This document shows, in pieces, positions 36,656-45,726 of a stretch of 64,000 nucleotides of DNA. The stretch covers positions 62,001 to 126,000 of the forward strand of contig CAVSUM010000024.1 of NCBI GenBank assembly GCA_963731105.1, in the 5' to 3' direction. The notes beneath the pieces are model-generated. The model searched no databases. It was not told where the DNA came from and worked only from the letters and a program-made list of their open reading frames with translations. Position 1 is the first letter of the stretch; every line of letters starts with the position of its first letter. The DNA comes from RPQJ01 sp963731105 (GTDB lineage Bacteria > Pseudomonadota > Gammaproteobacteria > Steroidobacterales > Steroidobacteraceae). The position numbers and the translations under genes were made by a program.

Positions 36656-36882
36656 GTGAAAAACGTAACGATCACGCTCGACGAGTCCACGGCCCAGTGG
36701 GCACGCCAGACTGTCAGCGGAACGCGGCGTGCAGCGTGTCGAGGTTCGTCGGCGAACTTGCTGCGTCAACAGATGCAGCAGGAGGGTAGCTATGAACTGG
36801 CCATGAAACGGTACTTACGCTCTCAAGCCTCGACCGTTGAAAGGTCCCGGCGAGAAGTATCCCGAGTCGGGAGGAGTTCTAT
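36656..36882 (+). pseudogene. VapB-like antitoxin, frameshifted
   Basis: From GTG 36656, with AGGGGATG upstream, the protein starts MKNVTITLDESTAQWAR, a ribbon-helix-helix antitoxin start. The frame then breaks near 36712-36760: SVSRFVGEL is read in a second frame and LRQQMQQEGSYELAMKRYL in the first. A third frame gives ALKPRPLKGPGEKYPESGGVL with a TGA that overlaps the toxin ATG (CTATGA). At least two indels are needed, so it would not be functional as read. Confidence 0.6.
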
Positions 36883-37320
36883 GACCGGCCTCGTCTTCGT
36901 TGACACGAACGTACTGCTGTATGCGGTCGATACCCAGGGGAAGGCGCGAAGCATCAAGCCGCACGCCAGTGGATGGACAACTGTGGAAGGACCGCATCGG
37001 GCGCACGAGCGTGCAGGTGCTGAGCGAGTTCTACTTCAATGCGACACGCAAATTGTCGCCCGGATTGCCGCGGGAACAGGCGTGGGAGTTCGTCGTCGCC
37101 CTGTCGGACTGGCGCCCGCAGACCATCGACTTCCGAATCCTGGAAAGCGGCGAGAAGGTACAGGCGCAGTACGGCCTGAGCTGGTGGGACAGTCTGATCA
37201 TTGCGGCTGCCCATCGGCAAGAATGTGGCACTTTGTTGACCGAGGACCTGCAACATGCAGCCGTGTATGCCGGTGTCACCGTCATGAACCCATTCCGCGT
37301 GGGCGTGCAGGAGTCAAGAA
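36881..37320 (+). pseudogene. VapC-like PIN-domain toxin, frameshifted
   Basis: MTGLVFVDTNVLLYAVDTQ is a PIN ribonuclease start with the first catalytic Asp. The frame then breaks twice between 36940 and 36985 (AKHQAARQWMD in one frame, LWKDRIGRTSVQVLSEFYFNA in another). The rest is intact, including the second acidic region SWWDSLIIAAAH and the closing AGVTVMNPF. Its natural stop is not clear, so the 3' end is approximate. It forms a pair with the damaged antitoxin immediately upstream. Confidence 0.6.
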
Positions 37321-37399
37321 GCGAGTACGCGCCGCGGCTGGTCGCACCACCGCTGCGCGGTCGGGGACGACCAAGGAAGGCGGCCCCGTGGACGTCTTC

Positions 37400-38821
37400 T
37401 TACTGCCAGCTCTCCAGGTCCAGCGCCAGGCTGGCGGTCACCGACTCGAACGCGTCGCACAGCGTCGCCACCTGCGCCGCGGTCGTCGCCGGCGACACCA
37501 GCATCATGTTGTGGAACGGCGCGATCAGGCAGCCGCGGTTGAGCAGCGCCAGGTGGATCGCCTGCTCGAGCGCGGGGGCGTGTGCGGCCTCGGCCTCGGT
37601 GCCGTTGCGCAGCGGACCTGGCGCGCAGATGAATTCGACCCGCGCGCCAACGCGCACCACGTGCCACGGCACCTCGTACTGGTCGATCACGCGCTGCAGC
37701 CCCACCGCCAGGCGCGCCGCGAGCCCGTCCATGTGCGCGTACGCCTGCGGCGTCATCACCTGCTCGAGCGTGGCGCGTATCGCCGCCAGCGACAGCGCGT
37801 TGGCCGACAACGTGGTGCCCATGCCCGAGTGACCGGGCGGTGCCTGCGCGCGGGCCGTGTCGAGACGCTGCGCCACTTCCTCGGTGAAGCCCCACACGCT
37901 CGCCGGCACACCGCCCGCCACCGGCTTGCCGAGCACGAACAGGTCGGGCTCCAGGCCGTGGGCGCCCGTGTAGCCGCTCGGGCCGGTCGAGATGGTGTGG
38001 GTTTCGTCGATCAGCAGCAGCGTGCCGGCCGCGCGCGTCAGGCGCCGCAGCTCCGCGTGGAACCCCGGCTCGGGCAACACCATGCAGGAGTTGGTCATCA
38101 CCGGCTCGGCGATCACGCAGGCCACGTCGCCGTGTGCCAGCGCGGCTTCGAGCGCCGGCAGGTCGTTGAACTCGACGACCCGCGCCAGCCCGGTCAGGTC
38201 GGCCACCTGCCCGAGCAGCCCCGGGCGGTTCACGGCACGGCCGTCCATCAGCCGCACGAACGTCTCGTCCACCGTGCCGTGGTAGCAGCCGTTGAAGACC
38301 AGGATCTTCGGTCGCCCGGTGACGGCACGCGCGACGCGCAGCGCGAAGCGGTTGGCGTCGGTGGCCGTGGTCGCCACCTGCCAGTGCGGCAGGCCGAAGC
38401 GCTCGGCCAGCAGCCGCCCGACCTCGATCGCGTCCCGCGTGGGCAGCATGTAAGTGAGGCCGCGCGTGGCTTGCCGCGCGATCGCCTCGGCCACCGGCGG
38501 TGGCGAGTGCCCGAACATCGAGCCGGTGTCGCCGAGGCAGAAGTCGGCGTACTCGTTGCCTTCGATGTCGGTCAGCAGCGCGCCGCGCGCCGACTCGACC
38601 ACGAACGGGAAGGGCATGGACCAGTCGCGCATCCAGTGCATCGGCACGCCCTGGTAGAAGCCGGCGATGCCGTGGCCGGTGAGCGCCAGCGAGCGCGGGT
38701 GCAGCGAGACGTAACTCTCGCGCTCGGCTTCGAAGATCGCGGCGATGCGCTCGAGCGGGATGCCGCCGGGGGTGTCAGCATTCACGAGGTGGCGTCCGGT
38801 CGGTCGGGAAAGGACTCGCAT
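37400..38821 (-). CDS. class-III PLP aminotransferase (glutamate-1-semialdehyde aminomutase-like)
   Basis: A protein of about 473 residues from ATG 38821; a GTG at 38785 is also possible. Features include NEYADFCLGDTGSMFGHSPPP near the start, the PLP phosphate loop in VATTATDANRFALRVARAV, LLIDETHT with the PLP-pairing Asp, and the catalytic Lys in VLGKPVAGGVP. HemL-type enzymes share this fold, but an extended N-terminus and active-site differences suggest another amino donor. It is divergent from the trp operon, with its start about 45 bp from the trp promoter -35 element. Confidence 0.82.
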   Translation of the reverse strand: MRVLSRPTGRHLVNADTPGGIPLERIAAIFEAERESYVSLHPRSLALTGHGIAGFYQGVPMHWMRDWSMPFPFVVESARGALLTDIEGNEYADFCLGDTGSMFGHSPPPVAEAIARQATRGLTYMLPTRDAIEVGRLLAERFGLPHWQVATTATDANRFALRVARAVTGRPKILVFNGCYHGTVDETFVRLMDGRAVNRPGLLGQVADLTGLARVVEFNDLPALEAALAHGDVACVIAEPVMTNSCMVLPEPGFHAELRRLTRAAGTLLLIDETHTISTGPSGYTGAHGLEPDLFVLGKPVAGGVPASVWGFTEEVAQRLDTARAQAPPGHSGMGTTLSANALSLAAIRATLEQVMTPQAYAHMDGLAARLAVGLQRVIDQYEVPWHVVRVGARVEFICAPGPLRNGTEAEAAHAPALEQAIHLALLNRGCLIAPFHNMMLVSPATTAAQVATLCDAFESVTASLALDLESWQ

Positions 38822-38865
38822 TGTAGGCTGCAGCGCAATGGCGGCGAAGCAGCCCGGGCCCGCGG

Positions 38866-38894
38866 TTGACGCTCCCCGGTCGCCCGTGGATACT
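38866..38894 (+). promoter_or_regulatory. trp operon promoter
   Basis: TTGACG (38866-38871) and GATACT (38889-38894) are separated by 17 bp. The predicted start is about 38901-38903, only 2-4 nt before the trpL ATG at 38905. No other good promoter is seen between the aminotransferase start and the leader. Confidence 0.65.
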
Positions 38895-38904
38895 GCGGTG
38901 CACG

Positions 38905-38961
38905 ATGAACTCGCGCACCGCAATCACCCTCGATCGCCGCTGGTGGTGGCGCCACTCCTGA
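38905..38961 (+). CDS. trpL: trp operon leader peptide
   Basis: An 18-residue peptide MNSRTAITLDRRWWWRHS. Three consecutive Trp codons (38941-38949) lie just before the stop. Ribosome stalling there when charged tRNA-Trp is scarce would favour the antiterminator. It is too short for routine gene finding. There is no Shine-Dalgarno, and the promoter start lies just upstream, so the mRNA may be leaderless. Confidence 0.92.
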   Translation: MNSRTAITLDRRWWWRHS

Positions 38962-39045
38962 GGAGTGGGCCCGGACGCGCACGTCTCGTACGCAGGATTC
39001 TTGGGACCCATCTCCGCGAACCACCGGGGATGGGTTTTTTGTTTT
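38952..39045 (+). promoter_or_regulatory. trp attenuator (1:2, 2:3 and terminator 3:4 stems)
   Basis: Segment 1 CCACTCC (38952-38958, over the last trpL codons) pairs perfectly with segment 2 GGAGTGG (38962-38968). Segment 2, GGAGTGGG, can instead pair with segment 3, CCCATCTCC (39007-39015), with one bulge, making the antiterminator. Segment 3 pairs with segment 4, GGGGATGGG (39026-39034), followed by TTTTTTGTTTT, the terminator. All three mutually exclusive stems needed for transcription attenuation are present. Confidence 0.9.
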
Positions 39046-39079
39046 GCGTCCCCGGAACCTCGCGATAGAGGAACCGTCA

Positions 39080-40469
39080 GTGACGACCAGCCTGTTCGAC
39101 ATCTCGGCCGACCTCGACACCCCGGTGTCGGCCTACCTCAAGCTGAAGCCGTTCCGGCCGCGCTTCCTGCTGGAAAGCGTGGAGGGGGGCGAGCGGCTCG
39201 CGCGCTATTCCTTCATCGGCTTCGGCGACAGCCTCGAGCTGCGGCTGGATGCGGCGGGCCTGCGCCTCGGCAGCGAACGGCTGCCGCGACCGGCTGACCA
39301 GGCCGAACTGCTCGCCACCCTGCGTCGCGCGCTCGCCGCAGCACCCCGGCCGGAAATAGCCGACACCAGTTTTCCCTTGCATGGCGGCCTCGTCGGCGTC
39401 GCCAGCTACGACCTGGTGCGCTATTTCGAGCGGCTGCCGTCGCACGCGCGGGTCGACGACGACTGCCCGGAGGCCCATTACATCGCGCCACGTTCGCTGC
39501 TGGTGTTCGACCACCTGACGCGCCGCGCCGCGCTGCTGCATGCCGGTCCCGAGTCCGAGCGCCAGTCCCTGCGCCGCGAGATCATCCGCGCGCTGCGCGG
39601 CGGCCTGCCCGGGCCGGCCTGGGCGGCGAGTTTCAGTCCGCCCGTGGCGAGCCTGTCGGAGGCGCAGTTCCTGCAGGGGGTCGAGCGCACGCAACAGTAC
39701 ATTGCAGCCGGCGATGTCTACCAGCTGGTGCTGTCGGTGCGCTTCTCGGGCCGCTGCGACCTCGACCCGTTCGAGACGTACCGCGCGCTGCGACTGCTCA
39801 ACCCGTCGCCGTACATGTACTTCTGCGACCTCGGCGACCGCGTGGTCGTGGGCTCTTCGCCCGAGGCGCTGGTGAAACTGAACGGCACGCGGGCGACCAT
39901 GCGGCCGATCGCAGGCACCCGGCCGCGCGGTGCCGATGCCGCCGAGGACGCGGCGCTCGAAGCCGAGCTGCTCGCCGACCCGAAGGAGAACTCCGAGCAC
40001 GTGATGCTGGTGGACCTCGCGCGCAACGACCTCGGCCGCGTCGCCACCGCGGGCTCGGTGCACGTCGCAGCCTTACCGCTCGATCGAGCGCTACAGCCAC
40101 GTCATGCACATCGTGAGCGGCGTGAACGGCATGCTCGCCCCGGGCCGCGATGCGTTCGACCTGTTCGCGGCGGCGTTCCCGGCCGGCACGCTGGTAGGCG
40201 CGCCGAAGGTGCGCGCCATGGAGATCATCGACGAGCTCGAGCCGGTGCGGCGCGGCTTCTACGGCGGCACGGTCGGCTATTTCGGGCACGGCGGCGACAT
40301 GGACCAGGCGATCACCATCCGCACCATGGTGTTTCACGGCGACACCTACAGCTTTCAGGCCGGCGCGGGCATCGTCGCCGACAGCGTGCCGGTCAGCGAG
40401 TACCGCGAGGTACTGGCCAAGAGTGCTGTGCTGCGCCGCGCGCTCGAACTGGCGCGGGAGGGGCTGTGA
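39080..40469 (+). CDS. trpE: anthranilate synthase component I (one frameshift)
   Basis: About 462 residues from GTG 39080, which has AGAGGAA upstream. The N-terminal domain is VTTSLFDISADLDTP and the chorismate-binding domain contains SPYMYFCDLGDRVVVGSSPE and RPIAGTRPRG. Near 40072 the frame breaks between GSVHVAA and PYRSIERYSHVMH; one extra base restores it. The C-terminus (GGTVGYFGHGGDMDQAITIRTMV) is normal. The stop overlaps the trpG ATG by one base (TGATG). It synthesises anthranilate with TrpG and is expected to be inhibited by Trp. Confidence 0.93.
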
Positions 40470-41068
40470 TGAGCACGACGCCGCGCCTGCTGCTCGTCGA
40501 CAACTACGACAGCTTCACCTACAACCTGGTGCAGGCCTTCCTGGTGCTCGGCGCGGACGTGCTGGTGCATCGCAACGACCGGATCACGGTCGACGAGGCA
40601 CGGGCGCTGGCGCCCACGCACCTGTGCATCTCGCCGGGCCCCGGCACGCCGCACGACGCCGGCGTGTCCATGCAGATGATCGAGGCGTTCGCCGGGCAGC
40701 TGCCGGTGCTCGGCGTCTGCCTCGGCCACCAGTCGATCGTCGAGGTGTTCGGCGGCGAGGTGGTGCGCGCCGGGCGGTTGATGCACGGCAAGGTCTCGCC
40801 AGTGCACCACGATGGCCGCGGCATCCTTGCCGGCATGCCGCAACCGTTCGATGCCGGCCGCTACCACTCGTTGATCGCGCGCCCAGAGTCGCTGCCGGCC
40901 GTGCTCGAGGTGACGGCGCGCACCGCCGAAGGCGAGATCATGGGCGTGCGGCACAAGGAGCTGATGGTCGAAGGCGTGCAGTTCCATCCCGAGAGCGTGC
41001 TCACGCCCGACGGGCCGGTGCTGCTCGGCAACTTCCTGCAACTCAGCGGCGGCCGGCGCGCAACCTGA
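40469..41068 (+). CDS. trpG: anthranilate synthase component II (glutamine amidotransferase)
   Basis: A 199-residue class I glutamine amidotransferase supplying ammonia to TrpE. The catalytic Cys is C84 in GVCLGHQS, with the His/Glu pair in VQFHPES near the end. LLVDNYDSFTYNLVQ at the N-terminus is canonical. Its start overlaps the trpE stop by one base. Confidence 0.96.
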   Translation: MSTTPRLLLVDNYDSFTYNLVQAFLVLGADVLVHRNDRITVDEARALAPTHLCISPGPGTPHDAGVSMQMIEAFAGQLPVLGVCLGHQSIVEVFGGEVVRAGRLMHGKVSPVHHDGRGILAGMPQPFDAGRYHSLIARPESLPAVLEVTARTAEGEIMGVRHKELMVEGVQFHPESVLTPDGPVLLGNFLQLSGGRRAT

Positions 41069-41075
41069 GGGCTGC

Positions 41076-42119
41076 ATGATCGAACTGCGCGACATCCTCG
41101 AGCGACTGCTGCAGCGTCGCGACCTCGGCGAAGCGGAGGCCGGCGAATTGCTGGTGGCGTTGACCGACGCATCGGTGGCGCCGGCGATGTCGGGCGCGCT
41201 GCTCGCCGCGCTGCGCTCCAAGGGCATCACGCCGGACGAAGTGCGCGGCTTCGCGAGCGCGATGCGGTCGCTGGCACGCCGGCCGCAACTGCCGCCCGGG
41301 CCGCCCGCGATTGACATCGTCGGCACCGGCGGCGATGCCTCGGGAAGCTTCAACCTGTCGACCGGCGCGGCATTGCTGGTCGCCGCGATGGGCGTGCGCG
41401 TCGTCAAGCACGGCAACCGCTCGGTGTCGAGCCGCTCCGGCAGCGCCGACCTGCTCGAGGCGCTCGGCCTGCCGCTACCGCTCGACGAGCGCGCCGCGGG
41501 CGACTGCCTTGCCGCAACCGGCTTCACGTTCCTGTTCGCGCCGCACTACCACCCGGCAATGAAGGAAGTGGCGCCCGTGCGCCGGGCGCTCGGCGTGCGT
41601 ACCGTGTTCAACCTGCTAGGTCCGCTCACCAACCCGGCCGAGCCACCGTTCAGCCTGATCGGCGCCTACAGCACCGACGCCGCGAAGTTGATGGCGGAAA
41701 CGCTCGCTGGCATGCCGATCGAGCGGGTGTTCGTGATCCACGGCGAGCCTGGTTGGGACGAGGCGACGCCGGTCGGGCCGTTCGAGCTGTACGACGTGCG
41801 CCCCGGCCGGGTGCAGCGCGAAGTGCGCGACCCACAGCAACTCGGACTGCAGCGCTGCACGCCGGCCGACCTCGCCGGCGGCGATGCCGCGCACAATGCC
41901 GTCGGCCTGCGCGCGGTCTTTGATGGACACGATACCGGCCCGCACTGCGACGCCCTCGTGCTTAATGCCGCGCTCGCGCTTGAAGTCACTGGGGCCGTGC
42001 CCGACGCCGCGGCGGGCGTGGCGGCGGCCCGGGAGTGCGTTCGCAGCGGTGGAGCGATGCGGTTGCTGGAGCGACTGGCAGCGTTCGGAAGCGGATCGCG
42101 GATAGCGGATCGCGGATAG
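41076..42119 (+). CDS. trpD: anthranilate phosphoribosyltransferase
   Basis: A 347-residue enzyme transferring phosphoribose to anthranilate. The PRPP-binding glycine motif GTGGDASGSFNLSTGAALL lies near residue 85, with KHGNRSVSSRSGSADLLEA near 110. A conserved ERVFVIHGEPGWDE segment follows. The last residues (SRIADRG) and stop come from the heptamer array. The gene begins 8 bp after trpG, and 97 bp holding the array pair separate it from trpC. Confidence 0.95.
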   Translation: MIELRDILERLLQRRDLGEAEAGELLVALTDASVAPAMSGALLAALRSKGITPDEVRGFASAMRSLARRPQLPPGPPAIDIVGTGGDASGSFNLSTGAALLVAAMGVRVVKHGNRSVSSRSGSADLLEALGLPLPLDERAAGDCLAATGFTFLFAPHYHPAMKEVAPVRRALGVRTVFNLLGPLTNPAEPPFSLIGAYSTDAAKLMAETLAGMPIERVFVIHGEPGWDEATPVGPFELYDVRPGRVQREVRDPQQLGLQRCTPADLAGGDAAHNAVGLRAVFDGHDTGPHCDALVLNAALALEVTGAVPDAAAGVAAARECVRSGGAMRLLERLAAFGSGSRIADRG

Positions 42120-42213
42120 TGAAAGACGCTTCGCGAATGCCGTGCTCACTTCCTGCGGCCGCCGCCTGGCGTGCCGCTCCGACTATCCGCTATCCGCTAT
42201 CCGCTATCCGCTA
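42089..42213. repeat. paired heptamer arrays (type A) between trpD and trpC
   Basis: The array at 42089-42120 (AAGCGGATCGC and GGATAGC units) ends trpD. Its complementary partner at 42181-42213 holds four TATCCGC units just before the trpC ATG at 42217. The arms would pair across a 60-bp centre in the trp mRNA. The GGATCGC variants keep the pairing mostly intact with G-U or single mismatches. Confidence 0.88.
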
Positions 42214-42216
42214 GCC

Positions 42217-43041
42217 ATGGGTCTCCTCTCCGACATGCTCCACTCCGGCCTGCAGCGCGTCGCCGAGGCGCGCGAGCGCGTGCCGGACGCGGCGTTGCGT
42301 GCGGCAATCCTCGGCACACCCGCGCCGCCGCCGCTGCGGCTCCAGGCGCACGGGTTCGACGTGATCGCGGAGCTGAAGCTGCGCTCGCCGTCGCTCGGCG
42401 ACCTGTCGGCGGCGACGCTCGACCCGGTGGCACGCCTCGAGGCCTATGCCGAGGGCGGCGCGGCAGTGTGCTCGATCCTCACGGAACCCACGCGCTTCGA
42501 TGGCGACCTCGAGCACCTGCGCCTCGCCGTGGACACGCTGCAGCCGTTCGGGGTGCCGGCCATGCGCAAGGACTTCCTGGTCGACCCGTACCAGGTGCTC
42601 GAGGCGCGGGCCTACGGCGCGTCGGGCGTGCTGCTGATCGTGCGCATGGTGCCCCGCGAGCGCCTGGTGGAGATGCTCGATTGCGCCGCACAGCACGGCC
42701 TGTTCGTGCTGCTCGAGGCCTTTGACGCCGACGACCTGCAGGTCGCCGAGTCGATTGCCCGCGAGCGCGAGGGTCGCGACGAGCAGGTGCTGATGGGACT
42801 CAACTGCCGCGACCTCGAGACGCTCGCGATCGACACTGGCCGCTTCGCCGCCCTGCGCGGCCGTATGCCGTTCGCGTGGCCCGCAGTCGCGGAAAGCGGT
42901 GTGCAGACACCGGACGATGCAGCACGCGTGGCGCGGCTCGGCTATCGCCTGGCGCTGGTCGGCACGAGCCTGATGCGCCGCCACGATGCGGCGGATGCGG
43001 TGCGGGAGTTGCTGGAGGCGGGCCGCGCGGCCCGGCCGTGA
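42217..43041 (+). CDS. trpC: indole-3-glycerol-phosphate synthase
   Basis: A 274-residue TIM-barrel enzyme. The barrel motifs VIAELKLRSPSLGDL (catalytic Lys), MRKDFLVDPYQVLEARAYG and LMGLNCRDLETL are seen, with AVAESGVQTPDDA near the end. The start is ATG 42217; the frame is open upstream only because the preceding heptamer array carries no stop codon. It is a stand-alone trpC, not fused to trpF. Confidence 0.96.
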   Translation: MGLLSDMLHSGLQRVAEARERVPDAALRAAILGTPAPPPLRLQAHGFDVIAELKLRSPSLGDLSAATLDPVARLEAYAEGGAAVCSILTEPTRFDGDLEHLRLAVDTLQPFGVPAMRKDFLVDPYQVLEARAYGASGVLLIVRMVPRERLVEMLDCAAQHGLFVLLEAFDADDLQVAESIAREREGRDEQVLMGLNCRDLETLAIDTGRFAALRGRMPFAWPAVAESGVQTPDDAARVARLGYRLALVGTSLMRRHDAADAVRELLEAGRAARP

Positions 43042-43044
43042 CGC

Positions 43045-43668
43045 GTGGTGCCGCCGCTGTGGATCAAGATCTGCGGGCTGCGCACCCCGGGCGCCATCGA
43101 AGCGGCGGCGCAGGGTGGCGCCGATGCCGTAGGGTTCGTGTTCCACGCGGGATCGCCGCGCAACCTCGAGCCCGCAGCGGCTGGCGAGTTGCAGCGCGCG
43201 GTGCCGGCGGGCGTCGAGCGCGTCGCGGTTTTCCTGCGCCCGTCGCAGGCATTGGTGGATGCCGTGCTCGAGGCAATCGCGCCCGACTGGCTGCAGGCTG
43301 ATGTGGCCGACCTGGAGATGCTGCGCCTGCCACCCGGACAGCGGTTGCTGCCGGTGCTCCGTAGCGGCGCAGCGACGTCGGCGCCACTGCCAGCTCGTTG
43401 CCTGTTCGAAAGTGCGCGCAGCGGCGCGGGCGAGCAGGCCGACTGGACCGTGGCGGCGCGCATGGCGCGCACGGCGCAGGTCGTGCTCGCGGGTGGACTG
43501 AATCCCGCCAACGTGGCACAGGCGGTGCGCGCGGTGCGACCGTTCGGCGTGGACGTGAGTTCGGGCGTCGAGCGCGAGCGCGGCGTGAAGGATGAGCAGT
43601 TGATTCGTGAATTTATCCGGGCCGCCCGCGAGGCGGAACGCGGCCCGGCGATCCAGGAGAACCGTTGA
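43045..43668 (+). CDS. trpF: phosphoribosylanthranilate isomerase
   Basis: A 207-residue TIM-barrel enzyme. IKICGLRTPGAIEAAAQGGADAVGFVFH is the conserved start with the catalytic Cys in ICGL. LAGGLNPANVAQAVRAV and GVDVSSGVE close the barrel and contain the second catalytic Asp. The start is GTG 43045, 4 bp after the trpC stop. The stop overlaps trpB by one base. Confidence 0.95.
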   Translation: MVPPLWIKICGLRTPGAIEAAAQGGADAVGFVFHAGSPRNLEPAAAGELQRAVPAGVERVAVFLRPSQALVDAVLEAIAPDWLQADVADLEMLRLPPGQRLLPVLRSGAATSAPLPARCLFESARSGAGEQADWTVAARMARTAQVVLAGGLNPANVAQAVRAVRPFGVDVSSGVERERGVKDEQLIREFIRAAREAERGPAIQENR

Positions 43669-44912
43669 TGAGGACCGACGCCCTGAAGATCGACCGGGAC
43701 GCGCTGCTGGCGCAGGCGCTGCGCGGCGCTTTTCCCGATGCGCGCGGCCGCTACGGTCCGTTCGGCGGCCGCTACGTGCCGGAGACGCTGGTCCCCGCAC
43801 TCGACCGGCTGGAGGAGGGAGTGCGAACCCACCTGCACGAGCCGGGCTTCCGCGCCGAGCTCGAGGCGGAATTGCGCACCTGGGTCGGTCGGCCGACGCC
43901 GCTCACTCATGCGCGCGAACTGTCGCGGCGCTGGGGCGCGCAAGTGTGGCTCAAGCGCGAGGACCTGGCGCACACCGGGGCGCACAAGATCAACAACGCG
44001 ATCGGCCAGGCACTGCTGGCCAAACGGCTCGGCGCAAAGCGCATCGTCGCGGAGACCGGTGCGGGCCAGCACGGCGTTGCCTCCGCCGCCGCCTGTGCGC
44101 GACTCGGCATGCCCTGCGTCGTGTACATGGGTGCGATCGACATGGAGCGCCAGGCGCCGAATGTCGGCCGCATGAAACTGCTGGGTGCCGAGGTCGTGCC
44201 GGTGAAGAGCGGCGACCAGACGCTGCGCGCCGCGATCGACGAAGCGCTGCGCGACTGGGTGTCCGACCCGAACGGCACCTACTACCTGCTGGGCTCCGCG
44301 GTCGGCCCGCACCCGTACCCGTACCTGGTGCGCGAGTTCCAGTCGGTGATCGGCCTCGAGGCACGTGCGCAGATGCTCGAGCAGGCGGGCGCGCTGCCGG
44401 ACGTCGCCGTGGCCTGCGTCGGCGGCGGCTCGAACGCGATCGGGCTGTTCCACCCGTTCGTGCGCGACCTCGGCGTACAGCTGCTGGGCCTGGAGGCCGG
44501 CGGCACCGGCACCGGGCTCGGGCAGAACGCAGCCTCGCTCGCGTACGGGACGCCGGGCGTGCTGCAGGGCTGCTACTCGCTGCTGCTGCAGGATGAGCAT
44601 GGCCAGATCCAGGAGACACACTCGGTGTCGGCGGGACTCGATTATCCCGGCGTCGGTCCAGAGCACGCATTGCTCGCGACCATCGGTCGCGTGCAATACG
44701 AAGCGGCCGAGGACGAAGAGTCGCTCGAGGCGCTGGCCGAATGCTGCCAGGCCGAGGGCATCCTGCCTGCGATCGAGACGGCGCACGCGTTCGCTGGCGC
44801 GAAGCGCTTCGCGCGCGCCCATCCCGGCAGCCGCATCCTGATCGGCCTCTCGGGCCGCGGCGACAAGGACATGCCGACGCTGCAGCGCACGCTGCTCAAG
44901 GGGAAGCTGTGA
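43668..44912 (+). CDS. trpB: tryptophan synthase beta chain
   Basis: A 414-residue PLP enzyme. K107 in HTGAHKINNA binds PLP. The phosphate loop GGGSNAIG and the family start YGPFGGRYVPETL are clear. It condenses indole with serine. The start is ATG 43668 (TGATG overlap), with GGAG upstream, preferred over TTG 43665. The stop overlaps trpA by one base. Confidence 0.97.
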   Translation: MRTDALKIDRDALLAQALRGAFPDARGRYGPFGGRYVPETLVPALDRLEEGVRTHLHEPGFRAELEAELRTWVGRPTPLTHARELSRRWGAQVWLKREDLAHTGAHKINNAIGQALLAKRLGAKRIVAETGAGQHGVASAAACARLGMPCVVYMGAIDMERQAPNVGRMKLLGAEVVPVKSGDQTLRAAIDEALRDWVSDPNGTYYLLGSAVGPHPYPYLVREFQSVIGLEARAQMLEQAGALPDVAVACVGGGSNAIGLFHPFVRDLGVQLLGLEAGGTGTGLGQNAASLAYGTPGVLQGCYSLLLQDEHGQIQETHSVSAGLDYPGVGPEHALLATIGRVQYEAAEDEESLEALAECCQAEGILPAIETAHAFAGAKRFARAHPGSRILIGLSGRGDKDMPTLQRTLLKGKL

Positions 44913-45718
44913 TGGGCGCGCCACGCGACACGATCAGCGCCGCGATCCGCGCCGCGGCAACCGAGGGCCGGCCGGCGGTCGTCGGCTTCATGACCGCAGG
45001 ATTCCCCGACCAGGCGGGCTTCAGCGCCAGCCTGCGCGCGATCGCCTCGGCCGCCGACGTGGTCGAGATCGGCGTGCCGTTCAGCGACCCGATGGCGGAC
45101 GGCATGACCATCCAGCGCGCCAGCCAGGTCTCGCTCGCGGGCGGCTTCACGCTGCCGTGGCTGCTCGCGGAACTCGAGCAGATGCAGCCGCGACCGCAGG
45201 CGCCGCTGCTGCTCATGAGCTACCTCAACCCGCTGCTGGCGTTCGGCCTCGACCGGCTGCCGGCCGCGGCGGCGCGGGCGGGCGTGGCGGGCTTCATCAT
45301 TCCCGACCTGCCGTACGAGGAAAGCGCCGAGGTCCGGGCCGCGCTCGACGGGCAGGGACTGGCGCTGGTGCAGATGGTCACCCCCGTGACGCCAGACGAG
45401 CGACTGCAGATGCTGTGCAGGGCGAGCCAGGGCTTCGTGTACGCCGTGACCATGACCGGCACGACCGGCAAGAACGTGGCCGTGCCCGACGACGTGCTCG
45501 CCTACATGGACCGGGTCCGCGCCGTGTCGCCGGTGCCGGTCTGCGCCGGGTTCGGCATCCGCAGCGTCGAGCAGGTGGCGCGCATGAGGGGGCACGTGGA
45601 CGGCGTGGTGGTTGGCTCGGCGCTGGTCGAGGTCCTCGAGCGGCGCGAAGATCCCGCGGCCTTCATTCGTTCCCTCAACAAGCCCTCTCCCGCCACAGGC
45701 GGGAGAGGGTTGGGGTGA
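44912..45718 (+). CDS. trpA: tryptophan synthase alpha chain
   Basis: A 268-residue TIM barrel releasing indole from indole-3-glycerol phosphate. E52 in VEIGVPFSDP and D63 are the catalytic acids, with GFIIPDLPYEE and GFGIRSVEQV later. The last dozen residues (KPSPATGGRGLG) are read from the REP-like palindrome that starts at 45683, so the gene's natural C-terminus has been replaced or extended by a repeat. It is the last trp gene. Confidence 0.95.
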   Translation: MGAPRDTISAAIRAAATEGRPAVVGFMTAGFPDQAGFSASLRAIASAADVVEIGVPFSDPMADGMTIQRASQVSLAGGFTLPWLLAELEQMQPRPQAPLLLMSYLNPLLAFGLDRLPAAAARAGVAGFIIPDLPYEESAEVRAALDGQGLALVQMVTPVTPDERLQMLCRASQGFVYAVTMTGTTGKNVAVPDDVLAYMDRVRAVSPVPVCAGFGIRSVEQVARMRGHVDGVVVGSALVEVLERREDPAAFIRSLNKPSPATGGRGLG

Positions 45719-45722
45719 GGGT
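45683..45722. repeat. REP-like palindrome overlapping the trpA stop
   Basis: CCCTCTCCCGCC-ACA-GGCGGGAGAGGG is a 12-bp-arm perfect palindrome followed by TTGGGGTGAGGGTT. It gives trpA its last residues and stop codon and lies just before the LOG-family gene. Confidence 0.85.
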
Positions 45723-45726
45723 TCGC

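Noticed and set aside
42142..42216. N-terminal extension of TrpC from 42142
   Set aside because: The extension is repeat-derived (YPLSAIRYPLA) and absent from the TrpC family.
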